A stretch of 64,000 bases of DNA, from assembly GCA_032718565.1 (NCBI GenBank), contig JAVGVS010000109.1, positions 674,501-738,500 on the forward strand, given 5' to 3'. Below are positions 31,701 through 48,100 of this stretch, in pieces (the first letter of the stretch is position 1; the number at the start of each line of letters is the position of its first letter). The notes beneath the pieces are model-generated. The model was given only the letters and a program-made list of their open reading frames with translations. It was not told the DNA's origin and did no database searches. The translations under genes were made by a program, and so were the position numbers. This DNA is from Distichodus sexfasciatus. Taxonomy: Eukaryota; Chordata; Actinopteri; Characiformes; Distichodontidae.

Positions 31701-34700
31701 TCTGGATAACATGGAGCTGGAGGGATATATTCAGCCGGACAGCGTGAGAATGCAGGAGATCATCCAGGACTACTTCAGACAGAAGGAGAAAGAGTGAGTG
31801 TGTGTGTGTGTGTTCACGTTGTCATGATCGTGTGTGTGTGTGTGTCTGAACCGTAAACGCTGGTGTTGTGCTGTAGGTGTATGACCCTGGACAAGCTGGG
31901 CCCAATGGTGCGGCCCGTGGTGAGGGACGATGACGACGAAGAGACGGAGACTGTAGTAATCGAGGAGCCTGAACAGAAGTGGGACTGTGAGAGCATCATC
32001 AGTAAGTGAACATCTCGGTTCCTCTTCAGCAGCTCCTGCTCCTGATCGTTTTAGGATGAATGTGGGGGTTTGAAAGGGACCAGACCGTCAGTAAACACTA
32101 CCGTTGGGTTGTAAAGTCTGTTGAAAGCCAGTATTAACAAGAGCGTCGGTAGGATCTGAGCTTCATCAGAACTGCTTTCAGAGAAATTAGGAAAACATTT
32201 ATTACCGCAGCATAAAAGCAGCGTTGCTAAGATTGTTAACATAGCGTACGTTAGCAATGACCATAGCGTACAATAGCAGCGAACATAGCGTACGTTAGCA
32301 GCAAACATAGCGTACGTTAGCAACGAACATAGCGTACGTTAGCAACGAACATAGCGTACGTTAGCCACTAGCTTAGCGTATGTTAGCCACTAGCTTAGCG
32401 TATGTTAGCCACTAACTTAGCGTATGTTAGCCACTAACATAGCGTACATTAGCCACTAACATAAGCAACGAACATAGTGTATGTTAGCCACTAACATAAG
32501 GAACGAACATAGTGTACGTTAGCATGCTAGTGGCAACTAGCATGGTGTTAGTTAGCAACTAACATGGTGTACGTTAGCAACTAACATGGTGTACGTTAAC
32601 ACTAGCATGGTGCGCGTTAGCCATTAGCATGGTGCGCGTTAGCCATTAGCATGGTGCGCGTTAGCCATTAGCATGGTGCGCGTTAGCTATTAGCATGGTG
32701 CACGTTAGCCATTAGCATGGTGCACGTTAGCCACTAGCATGTTGTACGTTAGCCACTAGCATGTTGTACGTTAGCCACTAGCATGTTGTACGTTAGCCAC
32801 TAACATGGTGTACGTTAGCCACTAGCATGGTGCACGTTAGCCACTAGCATGGTGCACGTTAGCCACTAGCTTGGTGTACGTTAGCCACTAGCATGGTGTA
32901 TATTAGCAGCTAACATGGTGTATGTTAACAACTAACATAGTGTACTGGCCTAGTGTAAAGGTTTGTCTTCATTCTAGTCGAGATGCTGTAGCTCGTTAGC
33001 CCGGTATGCTAAACTGCTCAGCCACACTGATTGTTTTCAGAAACTGCTCCGTCCTTTTCGGCCTCATGAGCTCCTTTTTTCCTCTATGACCATGTGAGAT
33101 GTGACCATCGTTACTGTCTAATGAGCTGTAATGGAGCCTGACGTCATCGCTAACTCTTTCCTGCTCTGCTGTAGGTACATACTCCAACCTGTACAACCAT
33201 CCCAAACTCATAGAATACCCACCCAAGGTAACGATGCCTTCCTGACCACATGTACTGTACGTAAACAGGGCTGGTCGATACGGCCTAAAAATAATATCGC
33301 AATATTCTTAAAGGTGTACAAAAGCCTGTACATTCATCTACATTCACACTGTTTTCATGTATCTTCACAAGAACCGTTTCATTAAGTATGTAATATAAGA
33401 AATAGTTTATTTTATTTTTTATCTTTATTTCCCTTTACCTCCTTTTTTAAGTTTGTATTTGTATCTCTATTTTATTTTTTAATTTTCGCCTAAATTGCAC
33501 GGTCAAAAGAGCGGATCAGGATACGTTTCACTGCGTGTTGTACCTGTATAATTTGCATGTGACAAATAAAGAATCTTGAATGACGTCTGTTGCAGAACAA
33601 GCCGGTCCGCGTCTCCACCAAAACGGGCGTCCCCCTCGACGTCCTGCCTAAGAAGGGTCCGACTGCAAAGCAGGTGGAGCGTATGGAGCGCATTAACGAT
33701 TCGGACCTGCCGAGGGTCTCCACGCAGCCGCGTCCACGGGACGAGAGCAAAGAAGAGCGGCGGCTCAGGAAGCAGGCGGTTAAAGAGGAGAGGAAGGTGC
33801 GATAACTGGGTTCGCTCGCTTACGGCTATATTGCATGTAATTCTTTCTCAGTGTATGTCGTATTAGGGAACGCACGATATGGGGATTAGCGGCCGAAATT
33901 TTCACGCTTGCATCTGCCGCTGCCGATAAACAACGAAGGCGGGATCGAACGCGTAAAGAGAGAGTTCGCTCGCCAAAGTTCCGCTGTCTGCTCTGAATTT
34001 TAGCACAAAAGCAACGCCATAATTCTGACATCTCTAACGCAGCTCCAAGTCAAGCGAGTGTGAAAGCAGAGTGGAGCGAGGGCGGAGCATTTCCAGCGTA
34101 GTGCACAAGATTTTAAGAAAAAGTCACTTTCCACCCTATGTGGTGTACCAAGTTAAATAGGGCGCGTGTGACTCTCCATGTGCACTACCTAGTGCACAGC
34201 AAGGCGTTAAGCTACAACCCCGGCTATTTCCTGAGATGCATACTACCACATAGAAAAGTATGATACGAGCGCCTTACTTAACATACTATTAAGTGGGGCA
34301 GTATGCGGCTCGGGACACAGCCCATGTGCGAGCTCACTTTTGCTAAGTGAGGGAAACATGCTATTTAGTGAGTTAAAAACATTTTCACAGCGCGTAAAAA
34401 CGAGATTTTGCTTGAGAACGTTCTACTGCGTGCTCAGAACTGTGGCCCAAAATAACGCCAAACATTTTAAGACAGAAGGCGTGGGCCGTATATAATCCCA
34501 GCTCAGACTTTGGACGTGCCTGGCACAAACGCTACCTTTCCGACGTACAGTGAATACGTTGTCAAATACCGACCAAATCTAAGCATCAGTCCGATTTCCG
34601 ATATGATTCCGATATTATGGTGCGTCCCTAGTCTCTTTCTGTCACTTACTCGCTCATTGGTTAGTTGGGATGAGGTAAGGTGACGTCTGCTGATAAAGTG

Positions 34701-36761
34701 CTGGACGTTGTTGTGAGATGTGGTGTTATTGGAGCTGTCGTGGATGAAATGAACGTTTGTCACATACAGTATTATCTCCTAAAAATCCTCAGCGTCAAGT
34801 AGTTGCACCCAACCAGAAGGTGGCAATATAACTGGGATAACGGAGGGAACGCTTGAAAACGTTAGTGTGGTATTTAATTATACTGTAGATTATAGGTGTT
34901 TTGAAATCTTATGTTATTCATTCATTCGTTCATTATCCGAACTTACAGGCGCGAGGCCGGGAACAATCCTGGGCAGGCGCCAACACACCACGGGGCACAC
35001 ATACTTACACACATTCACACCCTACAGGGCCAGTTTAGATTCACAAATTAACCTATAGTGCATGCTTTTGGACTGTGGGAGGAAACCGGAGCGCCCGGAG
35101 TAAACCCACTCCAACATGGGGAGAGCATGCAGACTCCACACAGAAAGGCCCCACGACCAACTCGGGGATCGAACCTGGGACCATCTCGCTGTGATGCATG
35201 CCGCCCCGACATCTTATATTAGTTTGATATAAATTACACCATTGCACTCCATCTCTTTTCTTCATTTTCACATGTAAAACCTTGTTTTGGGACTCGTCAG
35301 CATAAATGACTCTGTGTGGTACCGACTGTTCCCCCGTCCACAGTTGGCACTTTATAATAGTCATTTCACGGAAGACAGAGGCAGGTGATTTCTTTTAAAA
35401 AAACAAGTTAAGTTGGGACTACTGCCAAAAGATCTGGTGATGTTCCGTCCTCCTCACAAGTGTTCAAGAAAAACAAACCATTCAAACTAGTCTCACCTGC
35501 CAAAGTGAAACTTCTTACACATACCAAAGTATGAAGCTACGCCTGTTTGAATATGTAAATCCCGAAGGAAGAATAAACACACACAAAGGCCTGAAGATAA
35601 ATAAGGCCTTAATAAAAATTTTCACTTAATAAAAGTTAAAAATTCGCAGGCGTAAATTTCAAAGTCGCGCGCGCAAATGTGAAACTCGAGAGCACAAAAT
35701 TAAGAATCGAGTGTGCGGTTGTGATAATACTGCGCGCAAACTGTATTTTTCCTCTCGCGAATGCCTTCTTTCCTCTCGATGTGTTAAATGTTCTCGTGCG
35801 CAAAGTACATTACCAACGAGCGGCTTTTTTGCTCGAGTGAGATTTCTGCGCGTGCAGTTTGAAAGGGGGCGGGGTTTTGGCAGCGTCTGCCTGCGAATCC
35901 TATTGGCCGATGGCTCCTGGTCTTGTGATTGACTGCACACTACAGACAGTTTTTACAGAAAAACCAAAGATGACGTAGAAAGAGGAACGGCGACAGGTAG
36001 ATTGAACGCAAGTTACAGTTTATCGACCTTATAATTATAATTTAATAGTTTAGGTCTTACACGTTTAATAAGCACGCAATCAATGGCTCCCTTTGCCCAC
36101 TTGTCTGTCCCCAATTCAACATAAACACAGATGCACAAGTCAATCACAAGATGACCACTAGATGATCAGCCGTTTTCCATAGTTGAGGAAACAGGCTTCA
36201 GAAATCTGATAAATCACCTCTGCCCAAAATACACAATGTCAAGTAGGTGTTACTTTTCGGACGTCGAGTTACCGGAGTTGTTACATTTTACTTATTTAAA
36301 TTTGTAAAGAAAATTTGTTCTGAAAATAAAGCATTATATTAAAGAAAATTAGATTTTTGTTTGTATTTGCTGTAGAGCTGCCACTATTATATGTCACTAT
36401 TATAAAAGTAACTAGTAAACAGGGAAAGTAACTACCGCGTTACATTAAAAAAGTTGAAACCCATTATTTTGTTTCTATGTCGTCGACTACTCACAGCAGC
36501 TCTAATTTCTGTTATCTGGGGGGAAAAAAATCGGTATCGGAAAAATCGGTATCGGCCAATCACACTTACAAAAAAATCGGTAATCGGAATCGGCCAAGAA
36601 AATTGCAATCGGTGCATCCCTAAGCTAAATTGCTTTGTTTCCCGCAGGAGAGGCGGATGGAGAAGAAGGCAAACAAGACGGCGTTTAAGGAGGAGAAAGA
36701 AAGGCAGGAGAAGCAGATGGTCAGACTGAGGGCTAACGTGCGGGGCATGAAGCTCATGTAG
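25738..36761 (+). CDS. ltv1: LTV1, 40S ribosome biogenesis factor
   Basis: LTV1 binds pre-40S particles with ENP1/BYSL and RPS3 and is released by phosphorylation before 40S maturation. Exons: 25738-25740 (start ATG only), 27316-27447, 27594-27785, 28916-29000, 30623-30758, 30973-31240, 31666-31793, 31877-32001, 33175-33227, 33596-33796, 36648-36761. They sum to 1437 nt in one open frame, 478 aa; human LTV1 is 475. Family motifs in order: KKKSFIDKKNAVSFHLVHRS, YGVFFDDDYDYLQHL, SIKLPSSVFASEFEEEVG, an acidic stretch with a perfect 24-bp tandem duplication (DDDEWEDT twice, 30980-31027), TKSRFTEYSLTSSVMRRNEQ, DERFEKFYEQFDDDEIGALD, WDCESIISTYSNLYNHP, VSTKTGVPLDVLPKKG, and a basic C-terminus. Exon 7 is flanked by TG repeats; intron 8 holds a minisatellite; intron 10 is about 2.85 kb. 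Splicing of a lone ATG exon to PYRKKK fits the family start (MPHRKKK). Confidence 0.96.
26299..26424. mobile_element. Short palindromic MITE in ltv1 intron 1
   Basis: Ends GGGGGCAGTTTCCCAGA and TCTGGGAAACCGCCCC form a clear inverted repeat, extended inward by GATTAAGACTAGT against ACTAGTCTTAATC. It is about 126 bp. A degenerate relative may lie at about 11110-11225. Confidence 0.75.
26542..26880. mobile_element. hAT-like MITE in ltv1 intron 1
   Basis: Left end TAGGGCTGAGTATCG and right end TTTGAACCCAGCCCTA pair as terminal repeats, with inner GATTCGATT-rich sequence on both sides. Confidence 0.65.
29149..29289. mobile_element. Miniature hAT-like element, TAGGGATGCACC family
   Basis: TAGGGATGCACCATATGGG at the left and ATTATGCGTCCCTA at the right, 141 bp in all, with CCGATACTGATGCCGAT inside. 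Same termini as elements at 33864-34630 and 40349-40845 and the fragment at 36515-36622. Confidence 0.7.
29584..30381. mobile_element. hAT-like element with near-perfect 8-bp target duplication
   Basis: Begins CAGAGGTGGAGGAAGTAC and ends TTACATTCCACCACTG, with TACTTAAGTAAAAGTA motifs near both ends. The flanks are CCTAAAAC on the left and CCTAAAAA on the right, a 7/8 match as expected for a hAT insertion. About 800 bp, in ltv1 intron 4; no intact transposase frame is visible. Confidence 0.85.
31295..31613. mobile_element. Fragment of TAGGGATGCAC hAT-like family in ltv1 intron 6
   Basis: Shares the internal module GGCACGTCCAAAGTCCGAGG, TTCTGTCTTAAAA and ATGGCGTTATTTT with the element at 40349-40845 and, inverted, with 33864-34630. 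No clear termini. Confidence 0.6.
31646..31845. repeat. TG microsatellites on both sides of ltv1 exon 7
   Basis: A TG run ends at the exon 7 acceptor (about 31646-31663, exon starts 31666). A second begins within the donor sequence (about 31798-31813), and a third lies at about 31830-31845. Confidence 0.9.
32236..32945. repeat. 22-bp minisatellite, about 32 units, in ltv1 intron 8
   Basis: Tandem units of the type GTTAGCCACTAGCATGGTGCAC. Variants occur in blocks along the array: first ACATAGCGTACGTTAGCAACG, then GCTTAGCGTATGTTAGCCACTA, then CATGGTGCGCGTTAGCCATTAG (four in a row), then GCATGTTGTACGTTAGCCACTA (three), then GCATGGTGCACG types. A 22-bp period cannot encode a fixed protein repeat. 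Confidence 0.95.
33864..34630. mobile_element. hAT-like element, TAGGGATGCAC family, in ltv1 intron 10
   Basis: Left end TAGGGAACGCACGATATGGGG and right end CCGATATTATGGTGCGTCCCTA. Interior GTATGCGG/GCGTAAAAACG sequence, plus the family module (AAAGTCTGAG type) in reverse orientation near 34440-34530. About 767 bp without transposase. Confidence 0.7.
34925..35215 (-). mobile_element. SINE or LINE-tail repeat with conserved core, minus orientation
   Basis: The minus strand reads GGTTCGATCCCCGAG, then CCTTTCTGTGTGGAGTCTGC, TGCTCTCCCC, GTGGGTTTACTCCGG and GCTCCGGTTTCCTCCCACAG. This series is found in very many fish SINEs and related LINE-derived repeats. The GGTTCGA motif fits a tRNA B box. Confidence 0.75.
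35640..35935. repeat. CpG-rich repeat with promoter-like motifs in ltv1 intron 10
   Basis: Repeated GCGCGCAAA and CTCGAG-type motifs alternate over about 300 bp, followed by a GC box (GGGGCGGGG, about 35867) and a CCAAT-type ATTGG (about 35901). The repeated look suggests a transposon rather than a host promoter. No ORF resembles a known protein. Confidence 0.45.
36515..36622. mobile_element. Terminal fragment of TAGGGATGCAC hAT-like family
   Basis: Repeated ATCGGTATCGG and AATCGGAATCGGCC motifs end in GCAATCGGTGCATCCCTA, the right terminus of the family. It lies only about 25 bp upstream of the last ltv1 exon. Confidence 0.7.
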
Positions 36762-36988
36762 TCCACAGCCGACAGGGCGAGAGCGTGGACTCTTTTCGAG
36801 AAACTGCCGCCTGGTGCTGGATTTGGTAAAAATGGCGGGATGGACAGGAGTGAAATAGACTCCTCAGAGTGCGCCTCTTGCCTATCAAGTGCTTTTCTAC
36901 AAGGATGTGCACACTGTCAGTAATCAATCATTCACTCATCTCAGTTCGAAGGTCGTTATATTTTGGGTCATTTACGGACTTTACGCTC

Positions 36989-36994
36989 AATAAA
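36989..36994 (+). terminator. ltv1: ltv1 polyadenylation signal
   Basis: AATAAA about 230 bp after the ltv1 stop codon (TAG at 36759-36761). Confidence 0.65.
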
Positions 36995-37538
36995 GAAATC
37001 AGCGGTGTTAAAGTCTGAATCTTAATCTGTTTCGGCCACACGACCACGCCTTTAATTCTGCACCGCAGCTTCGTTTTCTCCCTCCATCAAACGTTGGCCT
37101 CGTACAGGATGGAATCCACCAACTCATATTGTGTTGTGTATGAATTTCTGTAATTGATTTTTGGATTTATATCTTTATATCTTTATATATATTTATATCC
37201 AACTTTCAATATAAACATTACTTTATATATGTACACACACTATTCTTGATACAGTTGCTTAAGGTTTGCATACATTTAAAAAAAAAATACCAGACAGCCC
37301 TTTTTATCTAAAAAAAGAAAAAGAAAACCCTGAAGTCTTTAAAACGTGTTGCCAACGTACGTGAGCATTTGTGTTTCCCAGCAGAAGTAACTGTAGACAA
37401 ACGACAAAAATCGACTAACTACAGGCTTCTACACTCACGTTTCCGTTATTCGAGCTGCACTTCACAGAGCACTGATTTGTTCTCATTCACCTGAGTCGAT
37501 TGTTAGCGAGAGCCGCGTTCGTCTTAAATCCCACACCC

Positions 37539-38403
37539 CCAATGCCCTGTACACATGTAGCCGGCTATTTATAAAGATGGCTTTTTTCCTCCTCCGCCAA
37601 TCAGAATTCTGGGAAAAGAGGAACGAATTCCGTGCGGTTGCTTGGTACAGACAGATATGGACGTGGAGTTACTGTTAAACGTTAGCAGTTACAACAAGTA
37701 CAAATAGCTTGAATAAGGGAGACGGGAATCGCTGCTCTGACAGTATCCGTCCTCAGTCTTTCACGTAAACAAGACGTCGCACGCCTGACGTCAACGCATT
37801 TCCTGTGGCACGCTTAGGGCCTGTGTCCACCAAACGCGGTCAAAACCTCACTTCCAGACCGTTTCCTCGGCACCTTCTCTCAGCGCTTGTTGTTGCAAAG
37901 TTACGAAAAGCGTGTGTTTTTTTTTTAGAACGCTAGTTTAGCCGTCAAGATGGAGCGAAATCGCGTCTTAGCGTTAGAAATAGATTCTCACGTCTTTGAG
38001 ACGATATTGGGCGCATGAAATAAATATGTCCCGCCCCTTCCTTGATTTTTGATTTTTGGCTAACAAGAGCATGTGACATTGACAAGCGCAGCGCTGATGT
38101 AAAAGTCTCCACCAGCGTTTTTTTGTTTTCCGCTGAAGGCGCTTAGCGCCAGACACTGAAGCTCGCAGGATTGGTATTAAAAATACGTGCTGCCGGCAGG
38201 AAAAAAAACAGGTTTGGTGGACACGGGCGCTAATGACGCTATGAACCTAAAACTCAGTTTGCCCCCCTCCACAAGTAGTCACTGAAGCTGGAATTTTCCG
38301 AAATCTCCACTTTGCCCTGCGTTTTTGAAAATAACCGCTTTCAGTGAATCCACATTTAAAAAATATCTGTTTTTATAAATACCCGGCTACGTGTGCACGG
38401 GGC
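37539..38403. mobile_element. MITE with another MITE nested inside
   Basis: The outer element has termini GCCCTGTACACATGTAGCCGG at about 37539 and CCGGCTACGTGTGCACGGGGC at about 38403, continuing inward as matching TATTTATAAA. Inside it, 37817-38230 has its own termini GGGCCTGTGTCCACCAAAC and GTTTGGTGGACACGGGC. Both lack coding capacity. The region lies between ltv1 and the ifngr1 3' end. Confidence 0.7.
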
Positions 38404-38557
38404 CTGAGTCCGGTAGCCAGAGTTTGACCTTTATGTATAGGAACGAAGACAAACACACAAAATCACAAAGAATTCTAAAAAACATTGATATAACCGTTAC
38501 GTAAAACTTGTCCAATTGCCGCAACGAAGCTCCTAACTGGTGGTTTGTTCATTTCCG

Positions 38558-43441
<4,884 letters not shown>

Positions 43442-45130
43442 TGTGCCAACTTAACCACCATCACATACAAAACCCCTCTCTCACAAGCTGCATAGTCTAC
43501 TGTCCACACGAAACAAACGGATCATAAATTAAAACATTAAAACAGTAACTATGATGTTCTAATGGCGACTCGTCTAGAGTTTTCCGTAAATCTTCCGTTG
43601 GTTTCCCGGAGACGTTTTGCTGCCTGAGGACTTCTGCTAAGTGACGCGCGTGGTAGCGACGCCCTTCACTTCCTTAATTGCCTCATGTCTTCATTAGTCA
43701 AAATTAGCCAAAATAAGCTTCTCGTTAATGAATAATATTTACAAAACTAACATTTCGTCATCTCCACTTTGTCGTCGAGTTATTTTTTTTTAAAAATAAT
43801 ATTGTCTGGTTTTCTTAAAATCGTTATCACACACTGAGGATGCGAGATTACCTGGCAGTGACGTCATCACGGGGCAGATCTTGTTACACCTGCGCTGTGT
43901 TCAACGCCGACCAAGCGTTCCAAAACGTTTATTCTAATGGAGACGGTGGTGCGTCTAACAATACGTTACATTTACGCCAAGTTGCAACTGTACCAATAAT
44001 GTTAAAGTGATTAACAGCTGTTGAAATTGGGTCACGTTTTTAAAGAAGTGCTTATTGTATAAATAACTACTTTTACATGAATTAATTACTGAAAGTATAG
44101 TTTGCAGTTCTCCACGTCACTGCTGTCACAATATTTGTACATAATAGATCAGACTTGAATGTTAGCTCAGATGCTGTTTAATTTTATAGACTGTCTGTAC
44201 AGAACTTTTTCCATATTGTTATGCAGATTCAGTGTAAAGAGAAATCTTTGACCAAACTGTAGGCTAAATACCGCATGTAACCTAATTATCCCTCTTTCTA
44301 CCTCTAGTTTAAAGTTTATATTTTATATTCTACTTCTAGTTTAAAGTGTATATTAACTTTCTATTTATTTACTCTTTGTTCTGTGTGCCTTATTTGTTTT
44401 GTGTACTGTTAAAACTGGAGCCAAGTCGTCTCGTCTCTTTGTATACTTGTACACTATATAGCAGAGATGACAATAAAGTTGACTTCGACTTGACTTTGAA
44501 TCCATTACATGACTTGACAGGATTTGAAAATTACTATACACTGCAAAAAATAAAAATCTGTACAAGTGTAACTGACTTGAATTCAGCATTTTAATCTTGT
44601 TACACCATTTTTTGGATTTATTTTCTTGGTAAGACTGAATATTGTTTAGATTATTTGACGTGTTTCAAGAAAATTTATCTTGAGTTATCCTACCTAGGTA
44701 ATACAACTAATTTTGAGCAGTTTTTTCTTAAAACAACCTACATTGGTAAAGGAGTTGTGTTAACAGGTAGACTGTAAGTATATTTTTACTTGTTTCAAGA
44801 GAATTGGAGGGAAAAAAAACTAGTATATTCAGCTTAATTTAAGTTGTGTATGCTTAGTCTTTGAGTATTGTTTTCTTGTTTTAAGAAATCTTAGCAAGTG
44901 CAATTTTTTTGCTGCACTGGCAGATAATTTTGCTTGAAATAAGTATTTCTTTCCCAAAAATAGTAATTTTTTTCTTATTTTTCAAAAGGCATTTTTTGCA
45001 GTGTACATTTGAACTTAAAATATTTGTACATATTTACATATATAAATGTACTAAAGTACATTTTAATTAAAAGGACGTGAGTAAACAAGCGAACATACTA
45101 GTCAAAGAAGAACTGTACTATGGTGCATTT
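43442..45130. other. ifngr1 5' flank and repeat-rich spacer
   Basis: The first 200 bp upstream of the ifngr1 ATG is the presumed promoter and 5' UTR; I see no decisive motif. 44400-44510 reads like the 3' tail of a fish LINE or SINE (GACAATAAAGTTGACTTCGA). No gene recognised. Confidence 0.5.
44539..45003. mobile_element. MITE with CACTGCAAAAA termini
   Basis: Starts CACTGCAAAAAATAAAAA and ends GCATTTTTTGCAGTG, a clear terminal inverted repeat, flanked by TA on both sides. The interior carries several variants of TTTCAAGA and CTTGTTT. 465 bp, no ORF. Confidence 0.8.
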
Positions 45131-48100
45131 CGATTTTAACGTAATGGTTTACATTTTAAAGCATGTCTTAATGTTTTCAAATGTTTCCAGAACCAAGCAG
45201 CAGCCACTTTGGTAAATGACGTTAGGAGAATCTTGTATAAATAACTACGCATGTGTGAAACAATGAATTTTGAATCCTGACTCTTGAAAACGTTGTTTAA
45301 CTCGGAGCAAAGGAAGGCACGGTGTTTTGAGGTTGAACGCACCCTTACTGATTCATATTCGATTCGTCCTCACGCAATTTCACCTGAACTACCGATGTCG
45401 CAATCACGGTTTTCCCCGAATTCTCCCGTTTTTAACTTCCAGTTAGGAACTTTTCAATTCAATTTCATTTCAATTCAGCTGGATCTGTATTACTCGTTGT
45501 CAGCTGGTGGATTGGAAGCCGTTTTCTTATTAATTCTCTGTCATCCTGTACTGCATTTATTATATTCCCATTTATTATGTTCAAATTGTGCAAACAATAA
45601 AATTCTAATTTAATTTCTAATTTAAAAATATATTTTTCAAACATTTTCACAGAACAGAAGTCAATAAAGGCTCTAAATAAAAATGTACTGTCCTGTGTGA
45701 AACGTTGTGGAGAAGATTACTTACCACTGCAGTCCAGATGACCTCTTTAGAGTGACCCTGCTGGGTGTTTACTGTTATGTAACATAAATCATGGCAAGGA
45801 TTGACCGAATCTGGGCTGCGTGTGAACATGGTTGTGTGACACTTCTACTGTTTTCTTATACACTGTTGTGTTTTAGGACGCAATAAAGTAGTAGGCAAGT
45901 GTCCAACCTTAACGTGCCCTTCATCAAGGATCAGCTTGTGACCACAGAAACCTTCTTGGCTCGATATTTCTACTCTTGTGGACAATCTAGCAGTAACACT
46001 GATGTGTTTAAAAAGTCCCCCATCGCTGCTGTCACACAATTTTTAAACAAACGATTTCAAAAACATGTAAAGAGTGTTTGTTGAAATCAGTAGTAAGTCC
46101 TAAGTTATACATATGGGTAATTTGTGACTGAACACCTAAAAGGTAAGGTAGTTAATGTAGCAACCGGTGATTTTTGGAAACAGGGAATAAAATGTTCCTA
46201 TGGCGACTGAGTGTTCCTCAAATGTTAAAATATTAAACAGAAATATCACCAATATTTACAGCATTGTCACAATTAGAAATGGTCCACTATTGCTGAGAAC
46301 CATGCCGCTGTACAGATATCACAGTTCACAGCATACATTATGGCCTAATCCAAGCGAGGTATTAGAAATTGTATGCCATGTCCGAAATATGATGTAGGAT
46401 TAGTTTTTATTTCTTTGGTGCACCAATGTTTTCTCCCGGTTCAGTGCATATGATGCACATAGCTTTCTTGCATTTATGTGATATGTTTTTGGTGCATGGT
46501 ATTTTTACACAATGTATTAATTCTGATCCTTTTTGTAATCAAGATACATTTTGCTTTTCAACAATCCAGTCTAGAGAAAGAGCGAGAGAGACGGGTACAG
46601 AGGGAGAGAGAGAGTGTGTAATCTTCTTAAAGGATTACAGCAGCTGTCTTTTATTGGGGCAGATGTGGACAGACACTAGTCTGGATGTGAACACTAAATG
46701 TGTAAGTGACCTGCTGCACAGGTGTGTGATTTTGTGTGTGTGTGTGCACGTGTATGTGTGTGAGCAGGTCTTCGGGTGGTTGTGAGGACCTGAGTGTCCT
46801 TGAAAAACAAAAATAAAAGCTTTGTTGGATTTTGAGGCAGTTTTTGCATGTTAGAGCCAGTTCTTATAGGTAAAAATGCTGTTATCAAAACTTTATTTTT
46901 TATTTGAAAAATTAAGATTTACTTTTGGTTACCAAGGTTAAGCTTAGGGTTAAGCTTTCAGTCCCTCAATTCTCATTATTAAAGGTTATACTGTATTTAA
47001 TTACCAAAAAAAAATCAGAGCAAAAAGATTTTGGATGTTTTGTCAAAAAGCCCCAGCGTGTGGTCTACGCCGTGGTCGTTAAATCACCTGCAGACCAAAA
47101 CAACGGTATTAATAAGACGGGTCAAGGGCAGGAGAGATGTCTGTTGATCTATCTGTCTCTCCGTCTCCTCTCTAAATCACCATCCAATCTCATCCAAATC
47201 CCTCTCACACGCTATCCCCCTCGCCTCAGGAATGTGGTACCTACACACTAACATCTGCACACGTGTGGATCTGGTTTGCGTGTGTGTACAGTAGAGGTGT
47301 GTATGAGTGGCCCTAAAAAATTTTGTATAGGCCTATGTGTTTAGGGTGGGTGCAATGAAGAAAACCTGGAGAAATATGTACATGATGTCTGTAATATTTA
47401 ACTGAGAAACAGAGATGGCTTATAACGGTTAAGGCGTTTGCCCCTGATCTTAAGGTTGCCGCTTCAGACCCCGGACCACGTTTGATCGGAACATCATAGG
47501 TTCACAAAATGAAAAAAATAACTAATGAATAATGATAGTAATTCAAGTGAAGAAGAAAGGGAAGTGAGAGAGAAAATCAGACAAAACATTGATGTCATTC
47601 ACGGTGAAATCTAATGACATCTTACACTAATTCAGGAGACAGAATTCCATTTTACTCTTCTTTCTCAACACACCGTCTTCCCCGATCTCACGTATTTATA
47701 ATAACCCATACAATACACACACTTACGTACAAATATATCCACAATAACACATGTCCACAAGCAGCTACACACATGCGCACACACACACACACACATACCC
47801 CACTGGTCACCACTGAGCTAAAGAGAGTCCACTCTGTTTGCCACGTGAATTTATAATTACAGCTGTTTGTATCTGAATGCTTTCCTCTGAAATCCTCAAC
47901 ACACACACACACATACACACTTCACACTGAAATCCCACACATGTCCACAAATCCCTGAATACGCCTTCTGCCACATTCAAACACCATCGCAAATGCAGAT
48001 ACAAGAATGTGGTGTAGTGGTTTAAAGTAGTTTATGACTTGACCAGACGGTGTGGGGAGGGGGCAATATTTTGGGAAGTTTTAGCAAAGCCTTCAACTCT

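Noticed and set aside
32236..32945. Possible CRISPR-like array
   Set aside because: Units are directly tandem without unique spacers and lie in a vertebrate intron; it is a minisatellite.
36454..36729. 91-codon Arg-rich ORF
   Set aside because: Runs from a transposon end into the last ltv1 exon in the wrong frame.
45845..46084. Opposed 61-64 codon ORFs
   Set aside because: Balanced composition drew attention, but no motif, start context or neighbouring exon supports a gene.
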